A DNA stretch of 5,175 bases, taken from positions 1-5,175 of the forward strand of contig JAGSHJ010000229.1 in assembly GCA_023954595.1 (NCBI GenBank). The letters run 5' to 3'. Shown here piece by piece: positions 5,116 through 5,175 of this stretch. The position numbers were made by a program, and so were the translations under genes. The stretch is from Bacteriovoracaceae bacterium (GTDB lineage: Bacteria; Bdellovibrionota; Bacteriovoracia; Bacteriovoracales; Bacteriovoracaceae). The notes under the pieces are model-generated. The model was not told the origin of the DNA and searched no databases. It worked only from the letters and a program-made list of their open reading frames with translations. Each line of letters begins with the position of its first letter. Position 1 is the first letter of the stretch.

Positions 5116-5175
5116 AACTATAGGAATTAACATTTTTATAAGTTCCTACTCCTTGTTTGAAACTTATTGGTTTCA

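Larger units (their letters stand above)
4891..5175. other. Upstream region of the recombinase-rib operon
   Basis: This 285-base stretch has no confident gene. It holds a cluster of short inverted and direct repeats (4927-4953, 4970-4984, 5021-5050, 5053-5073), a candidate plus-strand promoter (5087-5115), and a minus-strand frame open from the right edge to a TAA at 5021. I found no strong sigma-70 promoter for the operon. A weak TTCAAC-N18-TAAAAT (about 5078-5049, minus strand) is the best I can offer. Conserved FMN-riboswitch blocks are not present. Confidence 0.4.

Noticed and set aside
5092..5133. Minus-strand 13-codon open frame (MLIPIVILSDTYI)
   Set aside because: No properly spaced Shine-Dalgarno sequence, and its size is well within chance.
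4915..5175. FMN riboswitch (RFN element) upstream of the riboflavin genes
   Set aside because: None of the highly conserved blocks (for example the GGGGCAGGGTG-like and CCGACCGGCGGT-like segments) occur on either strand.
1..5175. CRISPR arrays, tRNA or rRNA genes
   Set aside because: No regularly spaced repeats of 20-40 bases and no T-loop or cloverleaf signatures were seen on either strand.

Overview
The window reads almost entirely on the minus strand. It holds a compact riboflavin-biosynthesis operon, then a stand-alone ribosomal protein S4 gene with its own leader and terminator, then the start of a secreted-protein gene that runs off the left edge. The DNA is moderately AT-rich. The cysteine-free S4, the monofunctional RibB inside a ribD-ribE-ribB-ribH cluster and the degenerate Xer-like protein ahead of ribD resemble what I recall from predatory delta-type bacteria (Bdellovibrionota, Bacteriovorax/Halobacteriovorax-like). 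That placement is an inference from protein flavour and could be wrong. The exported-protein start suggests a Gram-negative cell.

Layout in transcription order, from right to left. 5175-4891 is non-coding or uncertain: it holds several inverted repeats, a candidate plus-strand promoter and an unproven open frame at the edge. 4890-3919 encodes a tyrosine-recombinase-family protein that has lost several catalytic residues. It overlaps ribD (3926-2838) by 8 bases. ribD overlaps ribE (2853-2224) by 16, ribE overlaps ribB (2231-1608) by 8, and ribH (1605-1132) starts 2 bases after ribB. These five genes look like one translationally coupled unit. They supply the deaminase/reductase, the 3,4-dihydroxy-2-butanone-4-phosphate synthase, lumazine synthase and riboflavin synthase. 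The first committed enzyme, GTP cyclohydrolase II (RibA), is absent and must be encoded elsewhere. No FMN riboswitch is visible upstream.

1131-947 separates ribH from rpsD and is the most interesting non-coding stretch. A plausible promoter is followed by a leader of about 143 nt with four inverted repeats. The loop of the first hairpin can pair with the loop of the second (a possible kissing-loop or pseudoknot) or with a second copy of the same target further down. The last hairpin buries the rpsD Shine-Dalgarno sequence. This is what one would expect of an autoregulatory ribosomal-protein leader, but no experiment or search supports it here. rpsD (946-311) ends at a strong intrinsic terminator (280-252). 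The partial gene at 173-1 begins with a clear signal peptide.
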